Positions 17,901-32,900 of a stretch of 64,000 bases of DNA are shown piece by piece; within the stretch, counting starts at the first letter, position 1, and each line of letters begins with the position of its first letter. Position numbers and translations under genes: made by a program. This DNA is from Pirellulaceae bacterium (GTDB taxonomy: Bacteria > Planctomycetota > Planctomycetia > Pirellulales > Pirellulaceae): the NCBI GenBank assembly GCA_026004775.1, contig BPJU01000024.1:1-64000 (forward strand), in the 5' to 3' direction. Below the pieces are notes generated by a model. That model was not told where the DNA came from and ran no database searches. It saw nothing but the letters and a program-made list of their open reading frames with translations.

Positions 17901-20900
17901 CGATGCCGCCTATTCGGGCCGGCTGCGCGGAAACCAGACAGCGCTCGTCCCGCGCACCAACAGCGGGTTTTACTACATTCTGGTGCGAAGTCAGGCCGAA
18001 CCGGCTCCCGATACGCCGATCCGTTTGTTGGCTCGCACGCTGCCCTTTGCCATCCATGACATTACTCCCGACACCGGCGGCGACAACCGCTATGTGACGC
18101 TCGACGTCCGTGGTGCCCAGTTCGCCGACCAGGCAGTTGTGAAACTGATACGGCCGGCGTTCGCCGAGTTCCTGCCGGTCAGCCAGCGCGTGGTGGATGC
18201 CACCCGGATACTGGCGACCTTCGATTTGCTCAACGCACCGCATGGCCTGTACGACGTGCAGGTGACCAATCCGGATGGCCGGACGGCTCGCGTGCCGTAT
18301 CGTTTCCAAGTCGAAAGCGCCTTGCCGCTGGATGTTACCGTGGGTATGGGTGGCCCGGCCCAAATCGAAATTACTCGCAGCGGTGTCCTGCCAGGCATCT
18401 ACGGCGTTTCGCTCAAGAGCCTTACCAATGTCGATGTTCCGTACGTCCACTGGCAATTCGGAGTACCGCGTATCGCCAACACCGCTGCGGGCATCATACC
18501 GGGAGAACGCTTGGCGTTTTCGCCGGCGGTAGCCAGCGCACCGAATGTAGCCGGCGTAGACTGGAGTAGCTTGCCACTGGTAGTGAACCGCAGTGGACTA
18601 CTCCAGGCCGAGGTCTTCGTGGCCGACCTGCATAACCGCGGATTCACCGCCTCTTCATTCGTCGTCCAAGTATATCCGGAGCTGAAGAGTCTGCTTCAGG
18701 AGAATCCGAAATTCTTGCTGGAGCTCTCCGAGCTGGAGTTGCAATCTCTGGAGTTTGATTTCTTTGTCGAAGCTTCAGCTACCCCGATGACGACCGGCGA
18801 GTACATGGCGTTTCAGCGCGACCTGGCTGCTCGATTGCGAAGCGCCATCTTGGCTGATCCATCGGCGCCTCAGGCTCTGGTGGCGGCGGCCGTCGATGCG
18901 TCGGCCTGGACGGAGCTTTGGCTGGCGGGACTTGCCGCTGCCGGACTACTCCGCAGCGAAGATGTGCCCCCGCAGGTGCGCGAGCGCCCCGAAATACACA
19001 GTATCCTGGCCGCGATCAGTGCGGCCCTGCTGGCCGGCGAACAAGGCTCGAGCTTCGTGGATGGCGGCGACTTCAGCCGCTTCTTTGAACTGCTCCGCAA
19101 ATGGTATGGACACCAACCCGATGCGTTCGGTTCGTCCGGATTGCCTCCGGCGGACGATTTTGATTTGAAGCTCGCCCACCCGACGCACTTTGAGGTGTTC
19201 CGCATTCGCGTGACAGCGGGCGATTTGCTGGAACGCTTTGCGGTGGTGCAACAGGTGCCAGAAGTCGATTTTTCGCAATTCTTCTCGCCCCTTGGGGACT
19301 CCAGCCCCTTTATCCGCATCCGAGGCCCGGATACGGCGGCCTCCGGTGGTTTCGTACCACTCGGCGAAGTGCTTCCTTACACCATTTCGTTCGATGTTCC
19401 TGTGGAGCGAGCCACGGTGGTGCGTGAACTGCGCATCGTACAGCAACTGGACAGCGACCTGGATGTCCGCTCGTTTGTGCTGGGCGACGTGCAACTGGGC
19501 GAGCTGTTGCTGGACCTGCCCGACGATCGTGCCGCCTTTGCCGGAGAATTCGACTTTACTGAAACCTTGGGATTTGTGATCCAAGTAACGGCTGGCGTGG
19601 ATGTCAACGCTCGCGTAGCCACATGGCTCATCCGGGCCATCGATCCGGAAACCGGACTGACCGTCGCTTCGACCCAGCGCGGATTGTTACTTCCGGGCGG
19701 TTCCGGCCAGGTAGGCTACCAGATCCGCCCGCTGGCCACAGCGCCGGACTCAGCGGCCATCGAGGCGGTGGTACGGGCGTTTTACGACAACGGTACTCCA
19801 TTGGAGAGCAACCGTATCCGCAACACATTGGACGCGATAGCTCCAACGACCGTCCTGGAAGTCCGCCAGGCCCTCGGAGGCGTGTATGACCTGTCGTGGA
19901 CCGCCACGGACAACGCCGGTGGATCGGGTATTCTGAAGTACCGGATTTATGCCTCGTTGAATGGTGGTCCATTCACGCTGCTTTCGACCACGGAAAACAC
20001 TCAGTTGCAGGTAGTGTTGGGCCAGGACGCGGCGGCCGAATTCTTCGTACAAGCGATCGACCGGGCTGGCAATCCGGAAGTCCCGCCGGAATCCGTGTTG
20101 CTGCCGCCGGTCGGCTCGGCGGTGAACCTCGGCGGTGCTCCGGTGGACCCGGACTTGCAACCGGCGTTGCTGCCACGGCCTCCGCCGCCGTTACCGCAAC
20201 CGTCGACGAATCCGCTCTTCACGCGAGCCAAGCTCCGGATTCCCGCTCAACTCGGCTCGTCTCGCCGCACGGCATTTGCCCGGATCTTCGAACCCTTTAC
20301 TGCCAGCGCCTTTGTTCGCAACATTGCTCAATCCGGCGCGGGCATCGGCCCATTGGGAATCGCTTTCCATCCGGCCGGCGGTTCGGTTTACATCAGTGGC
20401 GGACCAGGACGCAATCAACTTTGGCGGTTCACCGGCGCGGTTGGCAACGCCGGTGCTCCTCTGGCCGTCTTGGATGTTCCCCTGTACGACATGCTCTTCG
20501 ACCGCGAAGGCCGCTTGTGGGCTACCACCGGGGGTGGGCCGCTCGTTTTGCTCGATCCGTCTACCGGCAATGTTCTGGAACGGTTTGGCGACGGCATCAA
20601 TCTGGGCATGGCGCTTGGCCCGAATGGCACCGATTTGTACGTCTCGACGGCCCGGGGCATCGAGATCTTCGACACAAACACACTTCGATTCCGCTCGTTC
20701 TCCTCGACGCGCGTCGATGGGCTGGCATTCGATCCGAACGGCATTCTGTGGGGCACACTATGGCCTCGGGGCGGCCAGGTTGTTCGCTTCGATGCGAAGG
20801 GGCGAGCCGAAACGATGTTGGAGCTGGCGCACGAGGCAGAAGCGCTGGCGTTCGGTTTGCCAGGCACGGAGCTGGCCAATCTGATGTTCGTCAGCCACGC

Positions 20901-23900
20901 GGACGGAGGTGCTCTAACACTAGTCGACCTGGTCTCTCTGGAAACGTTGGAAATCGGCATCGGCGGCAGCCGCGGCGACTTTCTCCACATAGATCCCCAG
21001 GGCCGGCTGTTCCTCACCCAGTCCTCGCAGGTCGATATTCTCGAAGCGATTGTCCCGCCGAGAGTCGTGGCGGTTTCTCCACCGCCGGCAGCCGGAGTTA
21101 CTCCGATTGTCAATCGAGCGCGCGTCACGTTCAGCACCGATATGAAACACTTGGCCAGCGACGGGGCAGCCTCCGTAACCCATACCGCGAACTACCAACT
21201 GACCAACATGGTCACCGGCCAGGCGATTCCGATCGGTACAGCCGTTTACGACCCGACGGGCCGGACGGTCGAACTGGTGTTCGAGTCGCTCGCCCCAGAT
21301 ACGTATGAGCTGCGCATCGCACCATCGATCCAAAGCCAGACGGGTGTCGCTTTGGAGGGCGAAGTTCGTAGTGAATTTCGAGTGGTCGAAGATCTGTCTT
21401 TTGCGGTCGCGCCGGTTTTCTCCGGCACACGGCTGGATCGAGCGCTGGGAGCACTGGTCTTCGATGCCAGCATCACCAATACCCTGCCCGTGGATTTGGC
21501 CAACGTGCAGGTGATTCTGGAAGGACTCGGTGCGCCGGCACTTTCGCTCCTTGGTGCCGACGGGCTCACTCAAGAAGGACACCCGTATCTGAATTTCGCG
21601 TCCGAACAGGGTGGGCCGATTCGACCTGGTCAAACCATCACGCGTACCGTGCGGGTGATTAATCCTGAAGAACTGCCGGTCGATCTTGCACCGCGCACTG
21701 TGGGGCAACTCCCGGCCAACCTGCGGCCGGTGATCACGTCGGTTCCCGGCACAAGCGCTACTTTGGGACAAGCCTACCGGTACAACGTCTCGGCGAACGA
21801 TCCGGACGGCACGTCGGTCCGCTTCCTGTTGATTCGTGGTCCGGCCGGAGCAACGCTGGACGCAGAAAGCGGCCAACTCGAGTGGATACCGTCACCTACA
21901 GATGGGAAGACCGTCCATTTTGAAGTCCGCACTTACGATGAGCGCAGCGGGTTTGCCAGCCAGAGCTGGGACGTCGTTGTCAATGCCGGTAATTCACCGC
22001 CCGTTCTCCTGCCGATCGCCGACCAGATCGTAAGCGAAGGACAGTTGCTTGAGCTTCCTGTGGCGGCGTTCGATCCGGACGGCGATCCGATCGTGTTCGG
22101 CACAGCGCATTTGCCCCCAGGGGCCGTGTTCGATGCTGAAGACAATACGATTCGGTGGGTACCCGACGGTTTCTCGGCAGGAAGGTATTCGGGCATCGAG
22201 GTGTTTGCCACAGATGGCCAATCGCTCGTACGAACCACATTCGAGATTCTCGTCCAAAACACCAACCAGCCGCCCATACTGGAGCCGATCGGCAATATCA
22301 CGATTCGGGAAGGCGACGCGCTGTTGCTTGCACTTGTTGCAACCGACCCGGACGGTGATCCGATCCGATTCAGCGCTCCGGGCATGCCGATCGGAGCGCA
22401 ATTGGATGCGGCTCGCGGCATTTTCCGCTGGACACCTCGCTTCGACCAAAACGGCACCTACACGTTTGACTTCATCGCCGGTGACGGGCAATTCAGGGCA
22501 CGGCAACCTGTGACGATCGAAGTGTTGAACGTCAACGGTCCGGTGAAGGTCCGGCCGCTTGGTAAGTTTGTGATACAGGAAGGTCAAACGCTGAACATCC
22601 GCATCGGCGTGGAAGATCCCGACCATCCCTACCGGATCCTTCCCGACGCTGTTGGTCCGGACGTCGACGTTGCGTTTTTCGGGCGGGCTCCCCCGGTCAC
22701 GATTACGCACACGGCCCTGCCGGATGGAGCCGCATTCAACGATGAGAACGATCTATTCTCCTGGACGCCGCGCTTCGATCAGGCTGGTTTCTATACCGTG
22801 ACGTTTACTGCTGAGGATGACGGTGACGGCACAGGAACCGCCACCCGCGACTCGAAAACGCTGGAAATCGAAGTCGTCAATGCCAACGGGCCGCCGCAGA
22901 TCCAAGAAATCCCTAATCGAACCGTCGCTGTTCAATCCGTGCTGGCGCTCGACATTTCGGCAACCGATCCGGACGGCGACCCGATCACGCTGGCAGCACG
23001 TCTGGATTCGGGAGATGTGTTTACACCTTTACCGTCATTTATCACTTTCACTGACCATGGCGACGGCACGGCGAGGCTGGATGCCAGGCCGCAGCCGGGC
23101 GACCGAGGCACATACCTCGTCACGATCGAAGCTCGCGATAATGGCAACGGCGACCCGTTCCAGATAGCCCTGGCTGAGCGGACGTTTGTGCTGACGGTCC
23201 AGTCGGACAACGAGCCACCCATTATCGAGCGATTGTTCAATCGAGTCGCTGTAGTAAACGAGCCGGTGGTATTTGACGTAAGAGTACGCGACTTGGATGA
23301 AGATCCGCTTCAGTTCACAGCCGACGGCCTCCCGGGCAGTGCTACCTTTTCAGCCACAACCGTGTACGGGGTAGCTCGCTTCCAATGGACGCCAACGGCT
23401 TCCGACCTGGGCCCCCACACGATTACGCTTCGCGTTACCGACAGCGGCAACGGGGACGACAGCCGCAAGCTCAGTTCGGAGCAGACATTCACAATCACGG
23501 TCCGCCAGACGAATCAAGCACCGCTGTTGCTGCCCGTCGGCGCTCGCTCGGTGGCTGAACTCTCCGAACTCTTGATCGTCCCGACCGCCATCGATCCGGA
23601 CGGCGACGAGCTTGCCTTCGGCGCGGTGGACTTGCCGTCAGGTGCCGAGTTCGATCCGGCGACGGGAACGATCCGCTGGATTCCCGATGCGTTCCAGGCG
23701 GGAGATTATCGCGTGCGGCTGACGGTCACCGACGGGCATCGCTCCAGTTCGGAGGACATTCCGATCACCGTTACCAACACCAATCTTGCTCCTCGGTTCC
23801 TGCCGGTCGGTCGCATTTTTGGTCAAGAGGGATCGTCGATTGCGTTTCAGGTGCACGCCTTCGATGTAGACGAAGATCCGCTGACGTTTGTCGTAGAAGG

Positions 23901-26900
23901 CTCGCTGCCGCTCAATGCAACGTTTGACTCGAAAACGCGTACATTCCTCTGGACACCTGGATTCGACCAGGCAGGCGACTACCAGATTACTTTCCAGGTG
24001 CGGGATCAAGGAGGGCTGAGTGATACGTTGAACGTGCCTGTTCGCATCGCCGGCGTAAACCTTCCACCGGTACTCCAACCGGTTCGCAACCGAGTGGCTG
24101 TCGTAGGCCAGCCGTTGGAACTGGATATTACGGCGAATGACCCGGATGGAGATACGGTAACGTTTAGCGCTACGGGGTTGCCCGCCGGTGCCGCGATTGA
24201 TCCTCAGACCGGCCGGCTGACATGGACACCCACGGGAATCCAGGCAGGCAAACATCCGGTACGCATCCGAGCGTCGGACGGGGATTTGTCCGCCACCTTG
24301 GATATGACGCTGGTAGCGGCATTCGAGCCGTCACCGCCCAGCGTCGTGGTCGATCTAGCACCCAGCTTTCCCGTAGTGGTGGGCCAGCGAGTAGTGGTGC
24401 AAGTGGCAGCTACGGCCGTCGCAGACATTGTGTCGCTTAGCTTGACCATCGACGGCCGGCCGGTAGAGCTCAATGCATCGCACCAGTCGGTTTACGTGAC
24501 GGACCGCGTCGGCCGCATTCCCGTGGTGGCCACCGCGGTCGACGCCAGCGGCGTGGCAGGTACAGCCACTGCGTTCATCCGAGTTCGCAACCCGGCGGAT
24601 GTGGAGCCTCCGACTATCGCTGTCGATGTGCCCCCGGCTGGATTCGTCTTAACGGCACCGCTGGACCTGATCGGTAGCGTAATCGACGCTGGATTGGATG
24701 AGTACCGTCTGGAGCTGATTCCCCTGGGTGGTGGCGTTCCGGTGTTGATCGGCCAAGGGACTTCTCCTGTTCAATCAGCATCGCTCGGCCGCATCGATCC
24801 TGAGTCGTTACTCAACGGTGCCTATCATCTGGTTGTGACAGCGACGGATCTGGGCGGGCGCACGTCGAGTTTGTCGCGGTTGATCGAAATCAACACGCCG
24901 GTCAAGACGGGGGCTTTCGAGCGTGCGGTAACCGACCTGGTGGCGGTGCTGGATGGCGTACCGGTACCGTTTACAAGGCGGTATTCCAGCTTACGGGCAG
25001 GCCAAACCGGCGAGCTGGGCTTTGGCTGGTCGTTGCTGGGATTCGACCCGCGTATCACGACGAACGTCGCACCGCAACAGACCGGGCTGCCCTCCGGCTT
25101 TAGGCTCGAGACGCGCGTCTACGTCACGCTGCCGGATGGAGCACGTGCCAGCTATCGCTTCACACCTGAGGAGATAGAATTTGCCGGCCGCACATTCTAT
25201 GTGCCTTCATGGACGGCCGAAGGCAGCACAAGTTACACGTTACGCAGCGCCCTGGCCGTATTGGAACTGGCGGGCGGCCAATTTTTCGAAGTCGGAAGCG
25301 GCCTGCCCTACGACCCGGCTCTGGGAGAATTCCGCGGCTTTGCCTATTCGCTGATTGCCCCCGACGGCACGCGATATGATTACGGCACCGTGCCCGGGAC
25401 AACAAACCAAGCTGGTCAGCCTCCAATACGGTTACAGCGCATCGTCGGGCCGCTCGGGCAACAACTGGTGGTGACCGGCGACCAGGTCGTAGCGATTTCC
25501 AGCGGCGAACGGGTGTCGATGCGCCGTGACGCTCAGGGCCGCATCGACGCGTTGATCGCTTCCGATGGAAGGAGAGTTCTTTACACCTACGACGCGGCGG
25601 GCAACCTGGTCCAGGCAAATAACCTGGCTGTGGCGACACGCACCTTCTATGGCTACGACACCAGCCATCGACTCACCGCGTGGATCGATAACAGCGATGC
25701 GGTAACCTACGATGCCGAGGGCCGACTGGTTGCCATCGAGCCAATTCGCGCGTTCCTGGGTGGCTTGAACGATGTTTTGGGAGCGACCACCACAACCGAT
25801 TCGCTCCCGGCAGGACAACGACACCTGTACGCCTTCCTGGTCGGCGACAGCGAGATAAAAACGGCGTTCCAGGATCGAGTCGCCGTCGGCATCGAGGTAC
25901 GAGCCAACGGCACGTTCCAGCCTGGCCAGATTGTGTTGCGCGGGGTGCCGGCCAGCTTCGCCGCTGTCGAAGTGAACCGGAGCCTGGCGATCTTTGAATT
26001 GCGTCAAGGTGGACCTCTCGTTTTCGAAGTGACCGGAGCCAACGGCACAACCGCCGGACCGTACGAACTGGAGATCTTCCTTGCGGGCGATATCAACGGC
26101 GACCGGCGAATCGACGGAGTCGACGAAGCGCTCTTCGAGTCGGCATTCGGATCGCGGGCAGGGCAGGGCGGTTATCTTCCCGCGGCCGATGCCGACCGCG
26201 ACGGCGACGTCGATTCACAAGACGGCGCTTACTTGACCGCTGGGTTCGGGTTCTCGGCGAACCAACGGCCTGTCGTACAGGACGCGAACGCAACCACGCT
26301 GGCAGGAGTTGGTATCGCTGTCGATTTGGCCAACCTGGCTTCCGATCCGGAAGGCGCGCCGTTGAGCTTCGCATTGTTCGGCGCGGTCAACGGAACGGTA
26401 ACGCTTTCCCACGACGGCCACACCGCTGTCTTCCGGCCCGCGCCGGGATTCGCGGGGACGGCCAGTTTCGATTTCCGAGCCGATGATGGTCAACTGGCCT
26501 CGGCTTCGGCACGCGTTACTATCACCGTCACCGACTTTTCCGTGCGCTCGCTCTTCCTGACAGAGCGCGACTTCGTATTGGCACCAGGGGCAAGTGCTCA
26601 ACTATCGCTGCAAGCCGAGTTAGCTGACGGGACGCTCGTCCGTGTACCGGCTGAGCTTGTGACGTTTGCCACGAGCGATCCGGAGATCATCGCTGTGCTG
26701 GCCGATGGCCGGTTGCTTGCCCGGCAGAACGGCACAGCCATCATCCGCGCCAGTCTTGACGGACGGGTGGCCGCCACGCCTGTGACTGTGGGGAGTTTCG
26801 TGCCGAAAAAGATCGACCTTTTCCCGCAGTCGTACACGCTGGAAGTCGGTCAGACTCGCAAGTTCACCTTGCGCGACTCGCCTACTCCGCCAACCGTTCG

Positions 26901-29900
26901 CGATATATCCCGTGCATCGGACGGAACGACATACCTTGTCAACGATCCGGCGGTGGCCCAGATCGACAACGATGGATCACTTACGGCCCTCAGGGCCGGC
27001 CGAACGTTTGTGACGGTGATCCACGGCGGGCAGAGTTTCGTGGTACCGATCCTGGTTACCGATCCGGCCACCACCGGCGGAAGTGCCGTCATCGGCCGAC
27101 AGGGCGGCATTGTAGCCAACAGTGACGGTTTCGCGATCGGAGTCCCGCCCGGAGCATTACCCGACGGAACGACGCTGACGGTCGCGACCAAACGACAAAC
27201 CGACCTACCGATCGCACTTCCCGAAGGATGGCAATTCGTCAACGCTTTCGCGTTCGGGACCGGCGGTCAGGCAGCCAACTTCCCCCTGGCGGTGCAAGTG
27301 CCCAATTCGGCGAACGTGCCGGCCGGAACGGACCTTTATCTCTTCGAATATGTTGAGCTGGTTGACGGTCCGAACCAGCGCTCGCCCGGTTGGTTTTTGG
27401 TCGATCACATGGTTGCCGGTGACGACGGGTTTATCCGCACAGCGTCGGCGGGGTTCAGCGGTTTGGGAGTCAATATTCCGAACGGCATCCTGGTGCGGCC
27501 GCAAGTGACGGGCCTGATGGTCGCGGCCATGCCCAACGTGTTAACTCTTTCCTTCGCCGCAGGCATGATGGCGAGCAGCCTGCGTCACTCGACTGAGGTC
27601 ATTGACCAGTCGGGCAACCGATATCGCCACGTACCCGGCTTTTTCGGTGACTTCTTTATTCCCGTCGTTCCCAACATCGACTACCGGATACGGTTCTTGA
27701 CGCATTCGGACGATGGTTTCGTTACGTCGTCTCAAGATACCCGTGTGCGGCTGGTTCCCGGAGCCATTGAAGACTTCGGGCTTCAGGTGGTTCCGCGCCC
27801 GCCTGTAATTGGAGGCATACCGCGCCCGCGCATCGACCGCGTCGTGGTCACCTTCGATACTCAGGGTGGCTCACAGCCTCAGCTCGTGATCACGGGTGGG
27901 GATTTCCTTTTCGAAAACCCGGACGACGAAGTACCTCGGGTTGATGGCCACAAATTGGGCAGCCACGTGGAAGACCTGATTGTGCTGTTTCAGGTCGGCG
28001 GCCCGGATGGGTTTGACCAGCAGGGCAATCAGATACCCGCAGGCGGCCGCGACGTTCGGCTCACCGGGCTTGAGGCCAGTGGACAGCTCCGGTTCCAGCT
28101 TAGCCAGGACGGCACGGAGCTTCGGGTACCCATCCCGCAAGACGCGTTGATCGAAACGAGCACCATCCGGGTGATACGGGCGATGCATCGGCGGTCCGGC
28201 AGCGAATTCACGGTGGTGGAGTTCCCCAGCCCTGAGATCTCGCTCATTGGCAAAGAGCTGGCCAATCGTCCCGATCGCTATGCGTTCACCGCTTTGCCGT
28301 CACCGGGAATCATTTCGGTAATCGACATGAAGTCGACAGCTCTGGTAAAAGTGGGCGAACAGCTTGCTGAAGACGGGAGCGGCGACAAGATACCGGTGTT
28401 CCAGGAGTTGGCGTCGCCGCGAGAAGTGGCTCGAATTCAATTAGCATCTCATGACGATTTCCCCGCCCCGAGGATGGTGGCTTTGTCGCCGCTTCAAGGC
28501 CGTGCCTATGTGACGCTGCCGAACGTTGGTGGCGTAGCTGTCCTCGACGCCATTGCGCTTCAGGAAATCGACACCGTTCCGGATCTGGAGAACCAGCCTC
28601 AGACGCACGGCATCAATTTCATCCGACTGCCGAAAGGCGCCCGGCCATTCTGGGCGGTCACCGACAATCGGGGTAGGCGGTTGTTCGTATCGGATGAGCT
28701 GAGCGGCAACGTATATGTGGTGGACATCGATCCTTCATCCGAGACATTCCACCAGTATGTACGGACGATCCCGGTAGCTCCCGCCCCGTTGGGACTGCGT
28801 CAACTGGCGGTCAATTCGATCGACACGCGGCTGTATGTTGCTGCTCCCGGCCAATCGCTGCTTGCCAATTTCAGTTCGGCCAAAGGGCATCTACTGGTGG
28901 TAGATATTTCGGATCCGGAGGAAGAGACCTTGATTCAGGCGGTCCCCGTGGGGCCGGAACCGTGGGCAGTGGAGACGGCCAGTGATGATCCGAATTTGAT
29001 CTTTGTCAGTGATCGCAAAGACGATGCGCAAGGTATCACGATTCTCCGGCGGCGGAACGTGCAAGTGTTCGATCTGGATGCAGGCGCCGTTGTCGACGTA
29101 TACGACAGGCAGGTATTGGATGTGAGGAGTTTCGGCCTGGGGTTCAACGTCGATCGCTCGAACCAGGCTTTCGGAGTCAGCAACGTTACCGGCATTGCTT
29201 ACTTGCCGGCCAACACGTACGCACAACCTCTGGTCGATACGCAAGGCCGGCCCGTAGTGGATGTCCAGGGCAATCGGGTTCTCACCAACACGCATCCGGC
29301 CTATCTCTTTGTCAGTGCCTTCAATCGTTTCATTCAGGACGACCCGAAACACGATCCGAACCAACCTATTACGCTGGTGACGCATCCGAGCGTCCGGGTA
29401 CGGTTGTTGGTCCGTGCCAATGGTCCGGGGGATCCGGTGTTGCCTGGCGAGTCGTTCGATCCGCAGCAGGTTATACCCGTATTTCGACCACGGCCGTTCC
29501 CGACCACGGCTGGCAGCAACATCGGTATTATTCGCCTGGAAAACGGGTCGGGCGGGCAACTTCTGCCGCGTCTGGTTGCCGCGACGCGGACCACCCCCAA
29601 CGCCTTTGCCGACAATGTGGCGTTTTCTACCGCAAACGCAGGCGTAATCGTATCGCCTTATCAAGCGCAGCGCGGCGTCTGGTTATTCAGCGCGGCCCAG
29701 ATTGTCGATTTCATCGAGAAAGGAACGCAAGGGCAACCTGCCGAATCGCTACAGAACTTTTTTAATCAGGCCGTGCAGATTGACGTGCCGCGCGGTGCGC
29801 CGCCCGATAGCGCTCTATCGGTCATTCCCATCGACGACCTGTTCCCAGCAGTAAACATTCCGGGATCCGATTTTCGATTCTTCGGCCCGGATAGCGCCCT

Positions 29901-32900
29901 TGATGACGGCCGCCAGCAACTGACAGTCGATACGAAGACCCAGCGGCTGGTGCCTGTCACGGGCTTGACCTTCGGGGTACCGAACCGGGACATCTTTGGC
30001 AATGACACGGCTCAGGGGACAGCCAACCCGTTTGCCCCTGTGCCGTTGGGATCGTTGGGGCGAGGCTTGGCGGCCCAGAACGCGCTGCGGAATTTCATTC
30101 CACCACAGGACAACGCCTTCAACCAGCGAGTGAACCTGTGTGAAACGGGCGCCGTCGATTGCTCGCGGCAAGAACCGGTCACGGCAAGCGCCAAGGCCGA
30201 GTTGCACTCCGGCGCTGTCCACGAAACCCACCCGATCGCGTTTTACACTTCGTTGGGTGTCCAGCGCGGTTTAACACTGCACTACGATTCGCTGCGGGCC
30301 GACCCGCGGCCGATAATTCATTTCTCGTTCAAAGATGTACCACCCGGGCCAGGCCAAGTGATCCTGGCTCGCTTGAAGGCGGAACTGGGGGGAGTCGTAT
30401 TTCGGGCAAGCGGTGTCGAAGATTCGGAACAAATACGGCAACTGGGGCTTACCGGTGGCGAGAACTTTTTCCTGGTGCCCCCGGGGGGAGGTGATTTCGG
30501 CGCGGCGTTGCAGATTGACATGCGGGCTGCCGAGTCTGGAGTCTATCAATACACGCTGGAAGCCGGAATTTTCCAGCATGCCGGAGTGTTTATCGGCGAA
30601 TTCGGGAATTTCCAGGGATTGCTGCCCGTCGTCAACCTGTCACGAGGGCCTTTCGGTGCCGGCTGGAGCTTGGAGGGCTACATGCGGCTGTACGGTGCCG
30701 GAGCTGGAGCCATGCTGCTGGTCGATGGTAACGGCAATGAATCGATCCGCCGTTTGCCGCTCTCACTCGGCGAACCGCTCGGTAACGAACAGGGCGATCT
30801 TTCGACCTTGCGGCAAGACCCGGATGGCGGTTTTACCATGGGTTCGCCGGACGGAACTTTGTACAAGTTCAATGGCGATGGCCTGCTGACAAAGGTTATC
30901 GACATTCACGGAAACGCCACCACGTACGAACACGCCGGTGACAAGCTGGTACGGATCGTAGACCCTCTGGGCAGGTTCTTCCGCTTCGAGTACTCCGGCG
31001 AAGTCGTTACGGCCATTGTCGACTACGCCGGCCGGCGCACGGAACTGGTGATTGACGGCAATGGCGATTTGCGGCAGATCAAGGATCCGGACGGTAGTGT
31101 TCGGTCGTTCGAATACGAAGAGCATCGTTTGACGCGCGAAGTCCACAAGCGAGGCAATCCGTTCCCGGTCACAGAGACGGAAGCAAGTGATTTTGCTGAA
31201 ACGATTCGCTATACGTTTGCCGGCCGCTATCAATCTTCGACGCGCATCGACGGAGCGGCTATCGAAATGGACGCCGCCCAGATGATCGGCCTGTATCCTG
31301 CGGACCAGACCATCGATCCTTTCCATATTACGGCGACGGCAGTCGACCTGGGCGAGCCACGCGCCCGGTATAAAGATGCCGGCGGAACCGAGTGGTTTTC
31401 GAAAGTCGATGTGTTTGGGCTTTACCAGGAATCGAGCAACAGCGCCGATGCCGCAACGGCTACCGTCCGGCAGCCGAAACTGGAACGCGATCCGGCCACC
31501 AACCGCGTCGTAAAGGAAATCATTTTTGATAAGGATGGAACTGAAGCGAAGACGGTTTACGAGTATGACAGGTCGGGAAATGTGACCAAAGTCATTGAGG
31601 AAAACGGCGATTACGTCGAGCTTCAGTATGAGACGTTGGCCAACCCGAACGACTCGCGTTTCGTATGGCACAGGAAAAAACTTTCCCGGAATGTCTTTGC
31701 TGACGGTACGGTGGCTCGTGTCACTCGATTCGAACTCGATAGCCGCGGCAGAAGCGAGGGGCAGGTAATTCGTGAAACGGCTACTCATGGTGAGGTAATT
31801 TGGAAGTACGAATATGACGAATTCGGCCGGATGGTCCGCCAGACGGACCCGGAAGGACGTGTAACCGTTTTTGTCTACTACCAAGGCAACGACAACAACG
31901 GAAACCTCAAGGAAATTGTCTATCCGACCGACGGCAACACTCCCGCGGCTTCCCGGACGTTTGCGTATGACCAGTACGGCAATCAGCAGCAGACCACGGA
32001 TGAGAACGGTAACACAACGATAACCGAATTCGACGCGATGAATCGGCCGCTGCGGGTGATCGATGCCACACCGCAGCGCAATACCACAGAAAATACCTAT
32101 GATGCGGCTGGCAACTTGCGTGAAATAAAGGATGCCCGTGGTAACAAGACTCTCTTCACCTATACGATCCTTAACCAGCTCAAAACACAAACCAACGCTG
32201 TTGGCGACACAATGCTCTTCACCTACGATCGCAACGGAAATCTGTTTGAAACTTTCGACGGTCGCGGAAGACTTGTGTCGCGGAACACATACGATGAACG
32301 GGACCAACTGCGCAGGATAGAGCGAGCCGACGGCGGAATACTGTTATATGATTATGATAAGCGTGGTAATCTCATACGCATCGTTGACCAGCGGGGAAAT
32401 GCTACGGTTTCCCAATTTAATGATTTCGACCTGGAACTATTCAATCGCGATGCCCTTGGCGGCGAGACGCGCTATACCTACGATAAACTGCGCCGCGTGA
32501 AAACCGTCGCGGACCCAAATGGAAATGTCACGGAATATGACTATGACGACCTCGACAATCGCATTCGCATTGTGAAGGGAGCCAATGATCCGTCTGTGGC
32601 CGTTGTGCAGGAGTTTACCTACGACAAGGCAGGAAATCTTCTCGAAGAAAGGCTGAAGACACCCGCCGGCGACCGTATCATTCGCCGCCAGTACGACGCG
32701 CGCAATCGGCTAATCAAGCTCACCGTGGGAGCCGGGACGAGTATCGAGGCGGTGTCGCGCTACACCTACGACGGGGTGGGAAATCTTATCGAGGAAATTG
32801 ATCCGGAAGGACGCGTTACGCGGTGGGAGTTCGATGAACGCAACAACCTGAAGAAAATGATTGTGGGCGCTCATCTCGATCCGTCACAGCAGGCGGTGCG

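Noticed and set aside
30763-32307. 514-codon minus-strand open frame opposite the RHS repeats
   Set aside because: Arises from the periodic YD-repeat sequence on the other strand; no recognisable family, and the plus-strand RHS coding is certain.
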